64,000 bases of DNA from Microbacterium sp. LWH7-1.2 (GCF_038397755.1 NZ_CP151637.1:806001-870000), one strand, 5' to 3'; shown: positions 1 through 8,822, numbered from the stretch's first letter. Numbers and translations: made by a program. The notes: generated by a model from the sequence alone, not told the origin.

Positions 1-1
1 G

Positions 2-1843
2 GACGTCGACGAGGTCAAGGCGCGCACGAACATCGCCGACATCATCGGCGAGCGGGTCGCGCTCAAGTCCGCCGGTGTCGGCTCGATGAAGGGGCTCTGC
101 CCGTTCCACGACGAACGCAGTCCGAGCTTCAACGTGCGCCCGCAGGCCGGCTTCTACCACTGCTTCGGCTGCGGCGAGTCCGGTGACGTGTACTCGTTCC
201 TGCGCGCGATGGACCACGTGACCTTCACCGAGGCCGTCGAACGGCTGGCGGGCCGCATCGGCTACGCGCTGCACTATGAGGACGGTGGCGCCGCCCCTGA
301 GCACACCGGCCGCGCGCGCCTGTACGCCGCGAACGCGGCGGCCGCGGAGTTCTTCCGCTCGCAGCTCATGGCGCCTGAGGCGGACATCGCGCGACGCTTC
401 CTCGGTGAGCGCGGCTTCGACGCGGGCGCTGCGGCCCACTTCGGCGTCGGGTTCGCCCCCAAGGGCTGGGAGGGAATGACCAAGGCGCTGCGCGCCAAGG
501 GGTTCACCGACGAGGAGCTCTCGTCCGCCGGCCTCGTGTCGCAGGGGCAGCGCGGCGTCTACGACCGCTTCCGTGGCCGCGTGGTCTGGCCGATCCGCGA
601 TGTCACCGGGCAGGTGATCGGGTTCGGCGCGCGCAGACTGTTCGACGACGACAACGGCCCCAAGTACCTGAACACGCCTGAGACGACGATCTACAAGAAG
701 GCGCAGGTGCTCTACGGCCTCGACCTCGCCAAGCGCGAGGTCTCCCGCCAGCACCAGGTGGTCGTGGTCGAGGGCTACACCGACGTGATGGCATGCCACC
801 TGGCAGGCGTCACGACCGCGATCGCGACATGCGGCACCGCGTTCGGATCCGACCACATCACGGTGCTCCGGCGCGTGATGGGAGACGACTCCACGTCCGG
901 CGAGGTCGTCTTCACCTTCGACCCGGATGCCGCGGGGCAGAAGGCGGCGCTGCGCGCCTTCGCCGATGCCAAGCGATTCAACGCGCAGACGTATGTCGCC
1001 ACCGGTCCGGAAGGGCTCGATCCGTGCGACCTGCGCCTCGCCCGTGGCGATGGCGCCGTGCGCGCGCTGCTCGAGACGAAGGTGCCCATGGTCGAGTTCG
1101 TGCTCGATCAGCGCATCTCGGGCTACGACCTGCGAAGCGTCGAAGGGCGGGTCGGCGCGCTGCGGACGGCGGCTCCGGTGGTCGCCGAGCTGCGCGACCC
1201 GCTCCTGCAGCCCGAGTACGTGCGTGTGCTCGCCCGACGACTCGGCATGGACACCGAGGACGTCCGCCGGGAGGTCGAGCGTGCGGGCCGGAGCAACGGG
1301 GGCGGCCGACGCGACGCCGCGCCCGGCACGTCCGAGCCGGCCGAGCCGCCGGTGGTCGACGGCGCCCTGCGCGTCACGCTCGGGACCCTTCCGCGCACGC
1401 CCGACGTCGGGATCGAGCGCGACGCGCTGATGGGTGTGCTGCAGTTCGGCCACCGCATGGACCCGTCACTGGTCGCTCGCGCGCTCGACCTGCCGTTCCG
1501 GCATCCGGCTCTGGACGCCGTGCGCGTCGCCGTGCGCGACGCTCCGGGGATGCAGCGCCCCGGTTGGGCGGTGGATGCCGTCGCCACCGTCCGCGAGCCC
1601 TACCGGTCGCTCGCCGCGGAGCTTCTCGCCGCCGACTTCCCCGCTCTGAGCGACGATGAGGCGGTCTCCTCGGCGAGCGACCTCGCACGCCGCCTGGTGA
1701 TGCGCGGATTCGACCGCGAGAAGGCGGAGCTGCTCGGAGCGATCCAGCGGGTGCCCGCGGACTCCGAAGAGGGCCGCACGATCCGGCTGCGCCTGCGGGA
1801 GCTCGACGCCCAGCGACAGGCGCTGGCCGACGAGGGATCCTGA
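2..1843 (+). CDS. dnaG: DNA primase DnaG (5' end outside window)
   Basis: DnaG makes the RNA primers for chromosome replication. The frame is open from base 2 through the first ATG at 86, and the upstream residues (DVDEVKARTNIADIIGERV) match the usual DnaG N-terminus, so the true start lies outside the window. The zinc-binding domain is visible at about bases 90-215 (CPFH, then CFGCGESGDV). The TOPRIM core lies at about 765-960 with VEGYTDVMA and FTFDPDAAG. A poorly conserved C-terminal helicase-interaction region follows. The gene ends 50 bp before the ABC ATPase gene. Confidence 0.97.
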   Translation, partial: DVDEVKARTNIADIIGERVALKSAGVGSMKGLCPFHDERSPSFNVRPQAGFYHCFGCGESGDVYSFLRAMDHVTFTEAVERLAGRIGYALHYEDGGAAPEHTGRARLYAANAAAAEFFRSQLMAPEADIARRFLGERGFDAGAAAHFGVGFAPKGWEGMTKALRAKGFTDEELSSAGLVSQGQRGVYDRFRGRVVWPIRDVTGQVIGFGARRLFDDDNGPKYLNTPETTIYKKAQVLYGLDLAKREVSRQHQVVVVEGYTDVMACHLAGVTTAIATCGTAFGSDHITVLRRVMGDDSTSGEVVFTFDPDAAGQKAALRAFADAKRFNAQTYVATGPEGLDPCDLRLARGDGAVRALLETKVPMVEFVLDQRISGYDLRSVEGRVGALRTAAPVVAELRDPLLQPEYVRVLARRLGMDTEDVRREVERAGRSNGGGRRDAAPGTSEPAEPPVVDGALRVTLGTLPRTPDVGIERDALMGVLQFGHRMDPSLVARALDLPFRHPALDAVRVAVRDAPGMQRPGWAVDAVATVREPYRSLAAELLAADFPALSDDEAVSSASDLARRLVMRGFDREKAELLGAIQRVPADSEEGRTIRLRLRELDAQRQALADEGS

Positions 1844-1893
1844 TCTGATCCCGTCGGCTGGCGTCGGCGCCGGCCGCAGGGCAGGATGAGGAC

Positions 1894-2682
1894 ATGGCTC
1901 CTCGACGAGACGCGGATGTCGCGATCGACTGTTCCGATCTGTCGATCGCCCGCTCCGGGCGCGGGGGTTCAGCCCAGCGCGTCGTCGACGGCGTCTCGTT
2001 CACGTTGCCGCATGGGGGCATCCTCGCGCTGATGGGGCCGACGGGCTCCGGCAAGTCGTCGCTGGCGGCGGTGCTGGCAGGCGCCGACGAACCCGGCCTC
2101 GCCGTCGTCGGGGGCCGCGGTCTCGTCGAGGGGGTGGCGGTGCGGCGCCCCCGCCGCGCTCATCGGTATCTCACGTACTACGCCGGGTACGTCCCGCAGT
2201 CCGCCGGGGCCCGGCTGCCGGCACGCCTCACCGTCGCCGAGGTGATCGGCGAGCCCATCACGAGCCGCGACCGACGCGTCAGCGCACGCGCACTCGCGGT
2301 GCGGGTGGCGTCGCTCCTCGACGAGCTGTTGCTGCCGCTCGGCGCCGCTCCCAAATACCCGTACGAGCTCAGCGCGGGCATGCGCCAGCGCGTGGCCCTG
2401 GCCCGGGCGCTGGTGCTCCAACCTCGCGTTCTGATCGCCGACGAGCCCTTCGCCAACATGGACGTCGAGGTGCGCAAGGCGGCGCGCGAGGCGGTGCTCC
2501 GCCGGCGGCGTGAACTCGACATGGCGGCCCTCGTCGTGACGAATGAGCCGGATGTCGTACGTGAACTCGACGCGGACGTCCTCGTGCTGCGGGCGGGGCA
2601 CGCGGTCGCCTTCGGACACGGAACGCAGGATCTGCTGTGGACGCCCGACGGCCGGGCCGATCAACGGCTGGTCAACTACTGA
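1894..2682 (+). CDS. ABC transporter ATP-binding protein
   Basis: A 262-residue nucleotide-binding subunit of an ABC transporter. The Walker A motif GPTGSGKSS is near residue 50, the signature LSAGMRQR near residue 160 and the Walker B VLIADEP near residue 185. No permease or binding-protein gene is adjacent, so the substrate cannot be inferred. The ATG at 1894 follows GAGGA, which could serve as a ribosome site; a CAGGAT hexamer (1882-1887) six bases upstream would also fit a leaderless promoter. The family call is secure; the role is not known. Confidence 0.9.
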   Translation: MAPRRDADVAIDCSDLSIARSGRGGSAQRVVDGVSFTLPHGGILALMGPTGSGKSSLAAVLAGADEPGLAVVGGRGLVEGVAVRRPRRAHRYLTYYAGYVPQSAGARLPARLTVAEVIGEPITSRDRRVSARALAVRVASLLDELLLPLGAAPKYPYELSAGMRQRVALARALVLQPRVLIADEPFANMDVEVRKAAREAVLRRRRELDMAALVVTNEPDVVRELDADVLVLRAGHAVAFGHGTQDLLWTPDGRADQRLVNY

Positions 2683-2717
2683 GCCGCCCGCGTGGTCATG
2701 AGCACGGGTTGAGCTTT

Positions 2718-2725
2718 GCTAGTAT
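2718..2725 (+). promoter_or_regulatory. Extended -10 element for tRNA-Asn
   Basis: TGC followed by TAGTAT resembles an extended -10 element. It sits 32 bp before the mature tRNA-Asn 5' end. I see no good -35 hexamer at 17 bp. Confidence 0.5.
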
Positions 2726-2757
2726 GGACTGGTTGCCCGCACGAGAGTGCGGAACAT

Positions 2758-2830
2758 TCCTCCATAGCTCAATTGGCAGAGCAATCGGCTGTTAACCGAT
2801 AGGTTCTTGGTTCGAGTCCAAGTGGGGGAG
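2758..2830 (+). tRNA. tRNA-Asn (GTT)
   Basis: The 73-nt sequence folds as a cloverleaf. The acceptor stem is TCCTCCA with TGGGGGA, the anticodon arm is ATCGG-CTGTTAA-CCGAT with anticodon GTT, and the T arm is CTTGG-TTCGAGT-CCAAG. CCA is not encoded. A GNRA-capped hairpin (2737-2752) lies in the presumed 5' leader. Confidence 0.96.
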
Positions 2831-2896
2831 CGAAGGCCTCGGGGCTCCACCCCCGAGGCTTTCTTCGTCCCCGGGGACCCACATCGAGGAGTGCAC

Positions 2897-3565
2897 ATGG
2901 CGGCTCGCGCGAAGCCTTCGCCGCGTCTTGCCGTCGAGGGCGACGTACCCGCCCCGGCGCCCATCTACCGCTCGATCCCGCTGCTGCTCGCGCTGGGCGT
3001 GTTCGGCACCACGGTCCTCTGGGTCGGGCTCGTCGTGCTTTTCGGGGGTGGACCCTGGATGTTCCCGATCTCGGCGCCGGCGCCCTGGCTCTTCCTCGCG
3101 CTCGTGCCGTCGATCATCGCGATCCTTCTCGCGGTCCGGGGCATCGCATTGTGGTCGCTGGTGTTCGCAGCGGCGAGCGTGTGGCTCGTCCCCACGGGTA
3201 TCGCGACGATCGCGGTCGTGCTCGTCGCCCTCTGGACGGTGCGCGGCATCCGAAGTCAGTGGGCTGCCCACGATCTCGATACCGTGATCTCCACCGCGGC
3301 CGCACATGGGCTTCCGGTTCTGGTCGTGCAGCACGTCGCGGGTAAGGCACGGCCGCGCAAGGCCACCGACACGACGCAGGTGCAGGTACGCGACGTCGAC
3401 ACCGGGGAACTCTCCACGGCCCGGATCTGGGGCCCGATGATCACGGGCACGACCTTCGTGCGCCAGGGGATGAACGTCATCGCGCAGGCTCCGCCCGGAG
3501 CCGAGGCGGAGCTCCGCCGCTGGGTCGAGCGACAGAACCGACGGAGCGCGGCGGCCACCGCCTGA
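2897..3565 (+). CDS. Conserved membrane protein of unknown function
   Basis: A 222-residue protein that I do not recognise beyond a conserved actinobacterial membrane protein. Residues about 25-50, 63-80 and 81-115 are strongly hydrophobic and fit three or four membrane segments. The C-terminal half (about 116-222) is soluble, with a probable beta-rich domain. The start is ATG 2897, because GAGGAG (2886-2891) lies five bases upstream; the longer reading from 2807 would begin inside tRNA-Asn. The gene stands alone between tRNA-Asn and the convergent DUF305 gene. Confidence 0.8.
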   Translation: MAARAKPSPRLAVEGDVPAPAPIYRSIPLLLALGVFGTTVLWVGLVVLFGGGPWMFPISAPAPWLFLALVPSIIAILLAVRGIALWSLVFAAASVWLVPTGIATIAVVLVALWTVRGIRSQWAAHDLDTVISTAAAHGLPVLVVQHVAGKARPRKATDTTQVQVRDVDTGELSTARIWGPMITGTTFVRQGMNVIAQAPPGAEAELRRWVERQNRRSAAATA

Positions 3566-3627
3566 TCACCGCCGCAGCCGTGGGCCGGATCGTGCGGACG
3601 ACCCGGTCCACGGCTGCACGGGGCCAG

Positions 3628-4233
3628 TTAGAGCATCGTCAGGAGCTCCTGCATCTCGGCGATCTCGGCCGTCTGGTCGTCGATCACGCGCTGGGCGAGG
3701 GCGAGAACATCCGGATCCTGGCCGTCGGCGAGGGCGGCCTCCGCCATCTCGACCGCGCCTTCGTGGTGCACGACCATCTGCTCCAGGAAGATGCGGCCGG
3801 CTTCCGTCCCCCCGGCCGCACCGAGCGCGGTCATGTCGGCCTCCGACATCATCCCGTCGCCGTGATCCATGCTCCCCGAGGCAGCGGGGTCGTCCGCGAC
3901 ACCCCACTCACCGAGCCATCCTTCCATGAGCTCGATCTCGGGACCCTGGGCGGCCTTGATCCGCTCCGCCAGCTGGACGACGGCGGGGTCTACTCCGTCC
4001 TTCTCGAGGATCATGTCCGACATCTCGATCGCCTGCTCGTGGTGCGGGATCATCATGACGACGAACATCTGGTCGGCCATCGATACGGAGCTCGCAGAGC
4101 CCGACGGCGTCCGCGACCCGTGGTCCATTCCGGGCATCGAACCCGGGCCGTCGGACCCGTTCGCACACCCCGCCAGCCCGAGGGCGATGGCAAGGGGGAG
4201 TGCGGCGATGAGGGCGCGCTTGCGGTGATTCAT
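3628..4233 (-). CDS. DUF305 family lipoprotein
   Basis: A 201-residue exported lipoprotein. It has a basic N-terminus, a hydrophobic segment and the lipobox LAGC, after which the protein is rich in Met, His and Asp. Two copies of the DUF305 motif are visible: MIPHHEQAIEMSDMIL and MVVHHEGAVEMAEAAL. DUF305 proteins are often found with copper-handling genes, and the Met/His content fits a periplasm-side metal-binding role; this is inference. The start is ATG 4233, preceded by a purine-rich AGAGAGAAGAAG. It lies 64 bp downstream of the DUF6153 gene, probably in one operon under the CsoR-like operator at 4783-4799. Confidence 0.9.
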   Translation of the reverse strand: MNHRKRALIAALPLAIALGLAGCANGSDGPGSMPGMDHGSRTPSGSASSVSMADQMFVVMMIPHHEQAIEMSDMILEKDGVDPAVVQLAERIKAAQGPEIELMEGWLGEWGVADDPAASGSMDHGDGMMSEADMTALGAAGGTEAGRIFLEQMVVHHEGAVEMAEAALADGQDPDVLALAQRVIDDQTAEIAEMQELLTML

Positions 4234-4297
4234 TTCTTCTTCTCTCTGTCGTCCGGGTATGGCGGTCAAGCGCCCGACGGGTCGGGCGCCGGACGGC

Positions 4298-4729
4298 TCA
4301 CGTCCGGCTGATCGAGAGAAGGGTGAGAGAGGGGGGATGCTGCGGAGCACGGTCGACGGGCACCCCGAGGGCCGCGGCCCTCCAGGACGCATCGCGCCGC
4401 CCGATCAGCCACGAGGAGCCGTTCGGCGCGACGAGGATCACCGTGAGGAGGAGTGCGACGACGCAGACGACGGCCCACACGTTCGGCAGGGAGGTCTCGG
4501 CGAGCGTGGGGTCGGTCTCGACGATCGCGCCGTCGTGCGCATGATGCGGCGCCGTACGGGACTCCATGGACGTCGCCACCGCCGTGGGTGGCGATCCATG
4601 CGCGGCATGCGACCCCTGCGAAGCGAGCACGTGCATCCCGAGCAGTCCCAGCACGATCGCCGCGATCATCAGGACGTGGGCGCCGAGCCCAATGCGCGTC
4701 GAACGGGGCGCAGGCTGCGGAAGCGGCAT
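4298..4729 (-). CDS. DUF6153-like membrane protein
   Basis: A 143-residue protein with two hydrophobic segments (about residues 15-36 and 84-101) separated by a His-rich extracytoplasmic loop (AAHG, APHHAHDG). This organisation and its position directly before a DUF305 lipoprotein match the actinobacterial DUF6153 family. The likely setting is metal, probably copper, homeostasis, suggested by the palindrome 54 bp upstream. The biochemical role is unknown. Confidence 0.75.
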   Translation of the reverse strand: MPLPQPAPRSTRIGLGAHVLMIAAIVLGLLGMHVLASQGSHAAHGSPPTAVATSMESRTAPHHAHDGAIVETDPTLAETSLPNVWAVVCVVALLLTVILVAPNGSSWLIGRRDASWRAAALGVPVDRAPQHPPSLTLLSISRT

Positions 4730-4782
4730 CCGTTCACCCCTCGACGTCGGTACGCGGTCAGCGTGCCGACGAGTCTATCGCG

Positions 4783-4799
4783 ATACCCCCTGAGGGTAT
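4783..4799 (-). promoter_or_regulatory. CsoR-like copper operator
   Basis: A 17-bp inverted repeat, ATACCC-N5-GGGTAT, lies 54 bp upstream of the DUF6153 start. The sequence resembles operators of the copper-sensing repressor CsoR in actinobacteria. No csoR gene is in the window. It would control the DUF6153-DUF305 pair, since it also lies downstream of def. Confidence 0.65.
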
Positions 4800-4815
4800 A
4801 GCGTCACAGCGCTGC

Positions 4816-5382
4816 TCAGGCGTCGAGGTCGTCGATGCCGGGCGTCCAGGAACTTCCGGGTCGGCCCCAACCGCGCTTGCGCGCGATCTTCTGCACGGTC
4901 TTCCAATCTCCGTCGTCGAGGCGGTCGACGTAGAGGATGCCGTCGAGGTGGTCGAACTCGTGCTGCATGATCCGCGCGCGCCAGCCGTCGACTTGGATGC
5001 GGACGGGCTCGCCCTCCAGGTCCGTGCCGGTCACCAGCACCTCGTCGGATCGGCGCAACGGGAACCGCTCGCCGGGGAACGACAGGCATCCCTCGGACTC
5101 CTCGTCGGGGTCGGGGGCACCCGGCTCGAGCGACTTCATCCACAGTTCGGGATTGATGATCACGCCGCGCCAAGGCTTCCCGTCGTCGTCGGCGTACGCG
5201 TAGGTGTAGATGCGCAGCGGCACGCCCACCTGCGGAGCCGCGAGACCCACGCCGGGTGCGGCATCCATCGTCTCGAACATGTCGGCGACCAGGGTGCGGA
5301 TCTCGTCCGTGATCTCTTCGACGACGGACGCGGGGGAGTGCAGGACGGGATCGCCCATGATGCGAATCGGGAGAACAGCCAC
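4816..5382 (-). CDS. def: Peptide deformylase
   Basis: Removes the formyl group from the N-terminal Met of new proteins. All three signature motifs are present: GVGLAAPQVG, EGCLSFPG with the metal-ligand Cys, and QHEFDHLDG with the two His ligands and catalytic Glu. The 188-residue length is normal, with an actinobacterial C-terminal tail. The start is GTG 5382, seven bases after TAGGCT (minus strand, 5390-5395), so the transcript is probably leaderless. The gene is divergent from the DMT-type transporter. Confidence 0.97.
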   Translation of the reverse strand: MAVLPIRIMGDPVLHSPASVVEEITDEIRTLVADMFETMDAAPGVGLAAPQVGVPLRIYTYAYADDDGKPWRGVIINPELWMKSLEPGAPDPDEESEGCLSFPGERFPLRRSDEVLVTGTDLEGEPVRIQVDGWRARIMQHEFDHLDGILYVDRLDDGDWKTVQKIARKRGWGRPGSSWTPGIDDLDA

Positions 5383-5389
5383 GCCCTTG

Positions 5390-5395
5390 AGCCTA
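5390..5395 (-). promoter_or_regulatory. -10 element, leaderless def promoter
   Basis: TAGGCT on the minus strand is followed by seven bases and the GTG start of def, the arrangement expected of an actinobacterial leaderless transcript. Confidence 0.55.
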
Positions 5396-5413
5396 TCGAC
5401 CGGCGCCTGCGGC

Positions 5414-5419
5414 TAGTGT
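5414..5419 (+). promoter_or_regulatory. -10 element, leaderless DMT-transporter promoter
   Basis: TAGTGT is followed by six bases and the GTG start at 5426. It faces the def promoter within the same intergenic segment. Confidence 0.55.
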
Positions 5420-5425
5420 CGTTGT

Positions 5426-6523
5426 GTGGTGTGGACGGCGGTTGAGCTCGAGGACGTGGGCGATCAGCTCGTCGGCGCGTTCCAGAACCCCGGCATCCTC
5501 ATCGGCATCCCGCTGGCCCTGCTCGGCGCCGTCTTCATGTCGTTCGGCGCGCAGTACCAGCACCGCGGCGTCACCAAGGTCGAGCGGCTCTACGGTTCCC
5601 AGAGCAACGGCGGGCTCGGTGCGAGCCACCTGCTGAAGCTCCTCGCGCGACCGTCCTGGGTGATCGGCACGGTGATGTTGGCGCTCGCCATCGTGTGCCA
5701 GCTGTCGGCGTTGGCGTACGCGCCGCTCATCGTGGTGCAACCTCTCGGGGCGATCGCCCTCGTCATCACGACCCTGCTGAACGCGCAGATCAGCGGTCAC
5801 AAGCCGACCAGGCGCTCGCTGACCGCGATCGGCGCGTGCGTCGGCGGCATCTTCATCTTCGTGACGATCGCGGCACTGTTCGCGACCGAGAAGCCGGTTT
5901 CCAACGGTCAGCTGATCACCATCCTGGTGCTGCTGGGCGTCGTCACGATCGTCTTCGCGGGACTGTGGATATGGCTTCGCAAGCGCATGGGCGCCCTTTT
6001 CTACATCATCGCCGCCGGTGTCATCTACGGCTTCGTCGCGACGCTCGCGAAGGTCGTCATCGTCCGCATCCAGGCCCAGGACTTCAACTGGCTGACGTTC
6101 ACCTGCCTCGCGGCCCTCATCGCAGGCGCCATCGTCGGCGCCTATTTCGTGCAGAACGCGTATGCCTCCGGGCCTCCCGACCTCGTCGTCGCCGGCCTCA
6201 CCGTCATCGATCCCATCGTCGCGATCTTCATCGGGCTGACGGTGCTGCAGGAGGCCGCCGGCGCACCTCTCTGGGTCTACATCTCGTTCGCGCTGGTCGG
6301 CGCGGTCGCCGTGTGGGGCGTGTTCCAGCTCGCCCGTCATCACCCTCAGGTGCTCAGCGAGAGCCAGGAGCTCCCGATCCAGCGGGGGAGCGCCGGACGG
6401 GCGACGGATGCCGCGCACCCGCACACGGCATCGATAAAGGTGACCGAGGCCGTCGCCAAGGTGTGGCCGGAACCACCCGTGAAGGACCCGGCCGACGAGG
6501 CAGAGGGCAAGCCGGGCAGGTAG
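5426..6523 (+). CDS. DMT/NIPA-like membrane transporter
   Basis: A 365-residue integral membrane protein with about nine hydrophobic segments and a soluble C-terminal tail of roughly 60 residues. Features such as GIPLALLGAVFMSFGAQYQHRGV, the repeated small-residue membrane segments and overall length fit the DMT family, close to NIPA-type proteins, some of which carry magnesium. The substrate is not shown by the sequence. The GTG at 5426 follows TAGTGT by six bases. The stop codon TAG overlaps the probable -10 element of the following tRNA gene. Confidence 0.8.
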   Translation: MVWTAVELEDVGDQLVGAFQNPGILIGIPLALLGAVFMSFGAQYQHRGVTKVERLYGSQSNGGLGASHLLKLLARPSWVIGTVMLALAIVCQLSALAYAPLIVVQPLGAIALVITTLLNAQISGHKPTRRSLTAIGACVGGIFIFVTIAALFATEKPVSNGQLITILVLLGVVTIVFAGLWIWLRKRMGALFYIIAAGVIYGFVATLAKVVIVRIQAQDFNWLTFTCLAALIAGAIVGAYFVQNAYASGPPDLVVAGLTVIDPIVAIFIGLTVLQEAAGAPLWVYISFALVGAVAVWGVFQLARHHPQVLSESQELPIQRGSAGRATDAAHPHTASIKVTEAVAKVWPEPPVKDPADEAEGKPGR

Positions 6524-6526
6524 GCT
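6521..6526 (+). promoter_or_regulatory. -10 element for the CAT-anticodon tRNA
   Basis: TAGGCT lies 23 bp before the tRNA 5' end and shares its first three bases with the stop codon of the upstream gene. The predicted transcript would begin at the hairpin 6533-6548. Confidence 0.45.
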
Positions 6527-6549
6527 CGTCCACGCACTCATCAGTGCGC

Positions 6550-6623
6550 GGGGCGGTGGCCAAGCTGGTCAAGGCAGCGGGCTCATAACCCGACGATCGT
6601 GGGTTCAAGTCCCACCCGCCCTA
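6550..6623 (+). tRNA. tRNA-Met (CAT)
   Basis: The 74-nt cloverleaf has acceptor strands GGGGCGG and CCGCCCT, T arm GTGGG-TTCAAGT-CCCAC and anticodon loop CTCATAA, giving CAT. The anticodon stem has three stacked G:C pairs (GGG/CCC), an initiator hallmark, and pair 1:72 is only G:T. However, D-stem pair 11:24 is C:G rather than the initiator A:T type, so an elongator Met, or lysidine-type Ile2, is more likely. Identity among these is unresolved. Confidence 0.88.
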
Positions 6624-6628
6624 CCCGA

Positions 6629-6663
6629 GAGGCCCGTCGCGATCATGCATCGCGGCGGGCCTC
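6629..6663 (+). terminator. Stem-loop terminator after tRNA-Met
   Basis: A 15-bp stem (6629-6643 with 6649-6663, one T:G pair) closes a five-base CATGC loop. There is no T-run behind it. Confidence 0.6.
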
Positions 6664-6818
6664 GACGCGTTCCACCGCATCCGCCGGCCCGCGGATAACG
6701 GCCGGATGAGAAATTCGTTCATACCCCTAACTTTCGGAGGGGGAAGCAGTGACGGGCGCCTCGGTTTGCCTGTAGCGTCAGCGACATCAATGTCCCTGGC
6801 TCCTGATGGAGGCGAACG

Positions 6819-8759
6819 ATGAAGTTCTTGCAGAGGCTCGGCAGGTCGATCATGCTCCCGGTGGCTGTGCTGCCGGTGGCTGCGATCCTGTCCGGCATCA
6901 GCTACTGGATCAGCAACGGCGGAAAGAGTCCCAACCTCGTCTCCGCGTTCCTCGGCGCCGCCGGCGGCTCGCTGCTCGACAACATGGCGCTGCTGTTCGC
7001 CGTCGGCATCGCGCTCGGCATGGCGCAGAAGTCCGACGGCACCTCGGCGTTGGCCGGGCTCGTGTCGTGGCTCGTGGTGACGACCCTCCTCAAGCCTGAG
7101 ACGGTCGCCCTCTACACGGGGATCGCCGACGTCAACGAGGTCGATCCCGCGTTCCTCAAGGTGCAGAACGTCTTCGTCGGCATCATCTGCGGTCTGATCG
7201 GCGCGTTCTGCTACAACCGCTTCAAAGACACGAAGCTCCCGGATGCACTCTCGTTCTTCTCGGGCAAGCGTTCGGTCGCGATCGTCACCGCCGGCGCGTC
7301 GCTGGTCGTCGCCATCGCTCTATTCTTCATCTGGCCATGGGTCTACGGCGGTCTCGTCACGTTCGGCGAGTGGATCGTCACGCTCGGGCCTTTCGGTACG
7401 GGCATCTACGGCTTCCTCAACCGGCTCCTCATCCCCGTGGGACTGCATCACGCGCTCAACTCGGTGTTCTGGTTCGACGTCGCCGGCATCAACGATCTGA
7501 ACAACTTCCTGTCCGGCGAAGGCACGTACGGCGTCACCGGCCAGTACATGACCGGCTTCTTCCCGATCATGATGTTCGGCCTGCCGGGAGCCGCCCTCGC
7601 CATGTACCTCACCGCGAAGACCACGCGCAAGAAGCTCGCCTACGGAATCCTCCTCGGCGGCGCGATCTCGTCCTTCTTCGTGGGCGTCACCGAACCTCTC
7701 GAGTTCGCCTTCATGTTCCTGGCGCCCGTGCTGTATGTCACCCACGCCCTGTTCACGGGCATCTCGATGGCGATCAGTCAGATCCTGCCCGTGCGCATGG
7801 GCTTCGGCTTCTCGGGCGGCTTCATCGACCTCGTCCTCAACTGGATGAACCCGATGGCGCAGAACCCGTGGCTGATCCCCGTGATGGGTGTCTTCTGGTT
7901 CTTCATCTACTTCGGGGTGTTCTACTTCTTCATCAAGCGGTTCAACCTGAAGACCCCGGGCCGCGAGGACGACGACATCCTCGGGGAGGGGACGGAGTAC
8001 GACACACACGTCGCCGACGACAAGTACCTCGTCACCGGCAGCCGCTTCATCGACGCGCTCGGCGGAAAAGACAACATCCTCGAACTGGAGAACTGCGCAA
8101 CGCGCCTGCGTATGGAGATCGACGACGTCAGCAAGGTCGACGAGACCGCGCTCAAGCGCGCGGGCGCCGCGGGCACCATGAAACCGGGCGGCAAGTCGGT
8201 GCAGGTGGTCTACGGCACGAACGTCCAGTTCGTGAAGGACGCGATGGAGCAGATCATCGCGGGTGAGGTCGCGGCGCCGTCAGGTGCGGCGCCCGAGCCG
8301 GCGATCGCCCCTGCCGCCGGCGGCACCGCGGTGCTGACCGACACGCCCGCGACCACCACCGTCACCCTGCGCCAGCCGCTCGAGGGCAAGGTCGTGCCGC
8401 TGTCCGCAGTGCCCGACCCGACGTTCGCCCAGGGCATCATGGGGCCGGGCATCGCGATCGAGCCGACCGGCGACACGGTCGTCGCGCCGGCCGACGGCAC
8501 CATCGGCGCCACGTTCGACAGCAGTCACGCGGTGGCGCTCGTGCTCGACGACGGCACCGAGCTGCTGATCCACGTCGGCATCGACACCGTCGGGATGAAG
8601 GGCGACGGGTTCGAGACCCTCGTCGAGAAGGGGCAGAAGGTCACGGCGGGAACGCCGCTCCTGCGCTTCGACCTCGCGAAGATCCAGGCGGCCGGACACC
8701 CCTCGATCACTCCGGTGATCGTGCTCAACAACGAGAACGCGGCCGTCGCCTTCGAGTGA
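6819..8759 (+). CDS. PTS glucose/GlcNAc-family EIICBA permease
   Basis: A 646-residue sugar phosphotransferase permease with all three domains in one chain. EIIC (about 1-375) has the multi-pass membrane region; EIIB (about 400-480) has the phosphorylated Cys at residue 426 in ENCATRLR; EIIA (about 520-646) has the phosphorylated His at residue 585 in ELLIHVGIDTV. It imports and phosphorylates a hexose, either glucose (PtsG type) or N-acetylglucosamine (NagE type); length and domain order fit both. GGAGG at 6808-6812 supports the ATG at 6819. It is monocistronic, ending at a strong bidirectional terminator. Confidence 0.93.
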   Translation: MKFLQRLGRSIMLPVAVLPVAAILSGISYWISNGGKSPNLVSAFLGAAGGSLLDNMALLFAVGIALGMAQKSDGTSALAGLVSWLVVTTLLKPETVALYTGIADVNEVDPAFLKVQNVFVGIICGLIGAFCYNRFKDTKLPDALSFFSGKRSVAIVTAGASLVVAIALFFIWPWVYGGLVTFGEWIVTLGPFGTGIYGFLNRLLIPVGLHHALNSVFWFDVAGINDLNNFLSGEGTYGVTGQYMTGFFPIMMFGLPGAALAMYLTAKTTRKKLAYGILLGGAISSFFVGVTEPLEFAFMFLAPVLYVTHALFTGISMAISQILPVRMGFGFSGGFIDLVLNWMNPMAQNPWLIPVMGVFWFFIYFGVFYFFIKRFNLKTPGREDDDILGEGTEYDTHVADDKYLVTGSRFIDALGGKDNILELENCATRLRMEIDDVSKVDETALKRAGAAGTMKPGGKSVQVVYGTNVQFVKDAMEQIIAGEVAAPSGAAPEPAIAPAAGGTAVLTDTPATTTVTLRQPLEGKVVPLSAVPDPTFAQGIMGPGIAIEPTGDTVVAPADGTIGATFDSSHAVALVLDDGTELLIHVGIDTVGMKGDGFETLVEKGQKVTAGTPLLRFDLAKIQAAGHPSITPVIVLNNENAAVAFE

Positions 8760-8782
8760 CACCCGCGTCCCGGACACGATGA

Positions 8783-8820
8783 ACGGGACGGATGCCTCGG
8801 CCCCGAGGCATCCGTCCCGT
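8783..8820. terminator. Bidirectional terminator
   Basis: A nearly perfect palindrome with 18-base arms (8783-8800, 8803-8820) separates the convergent PTS and DUF262 genes. Confidence 0.85.
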
Positions 8821-8822
8821 CT

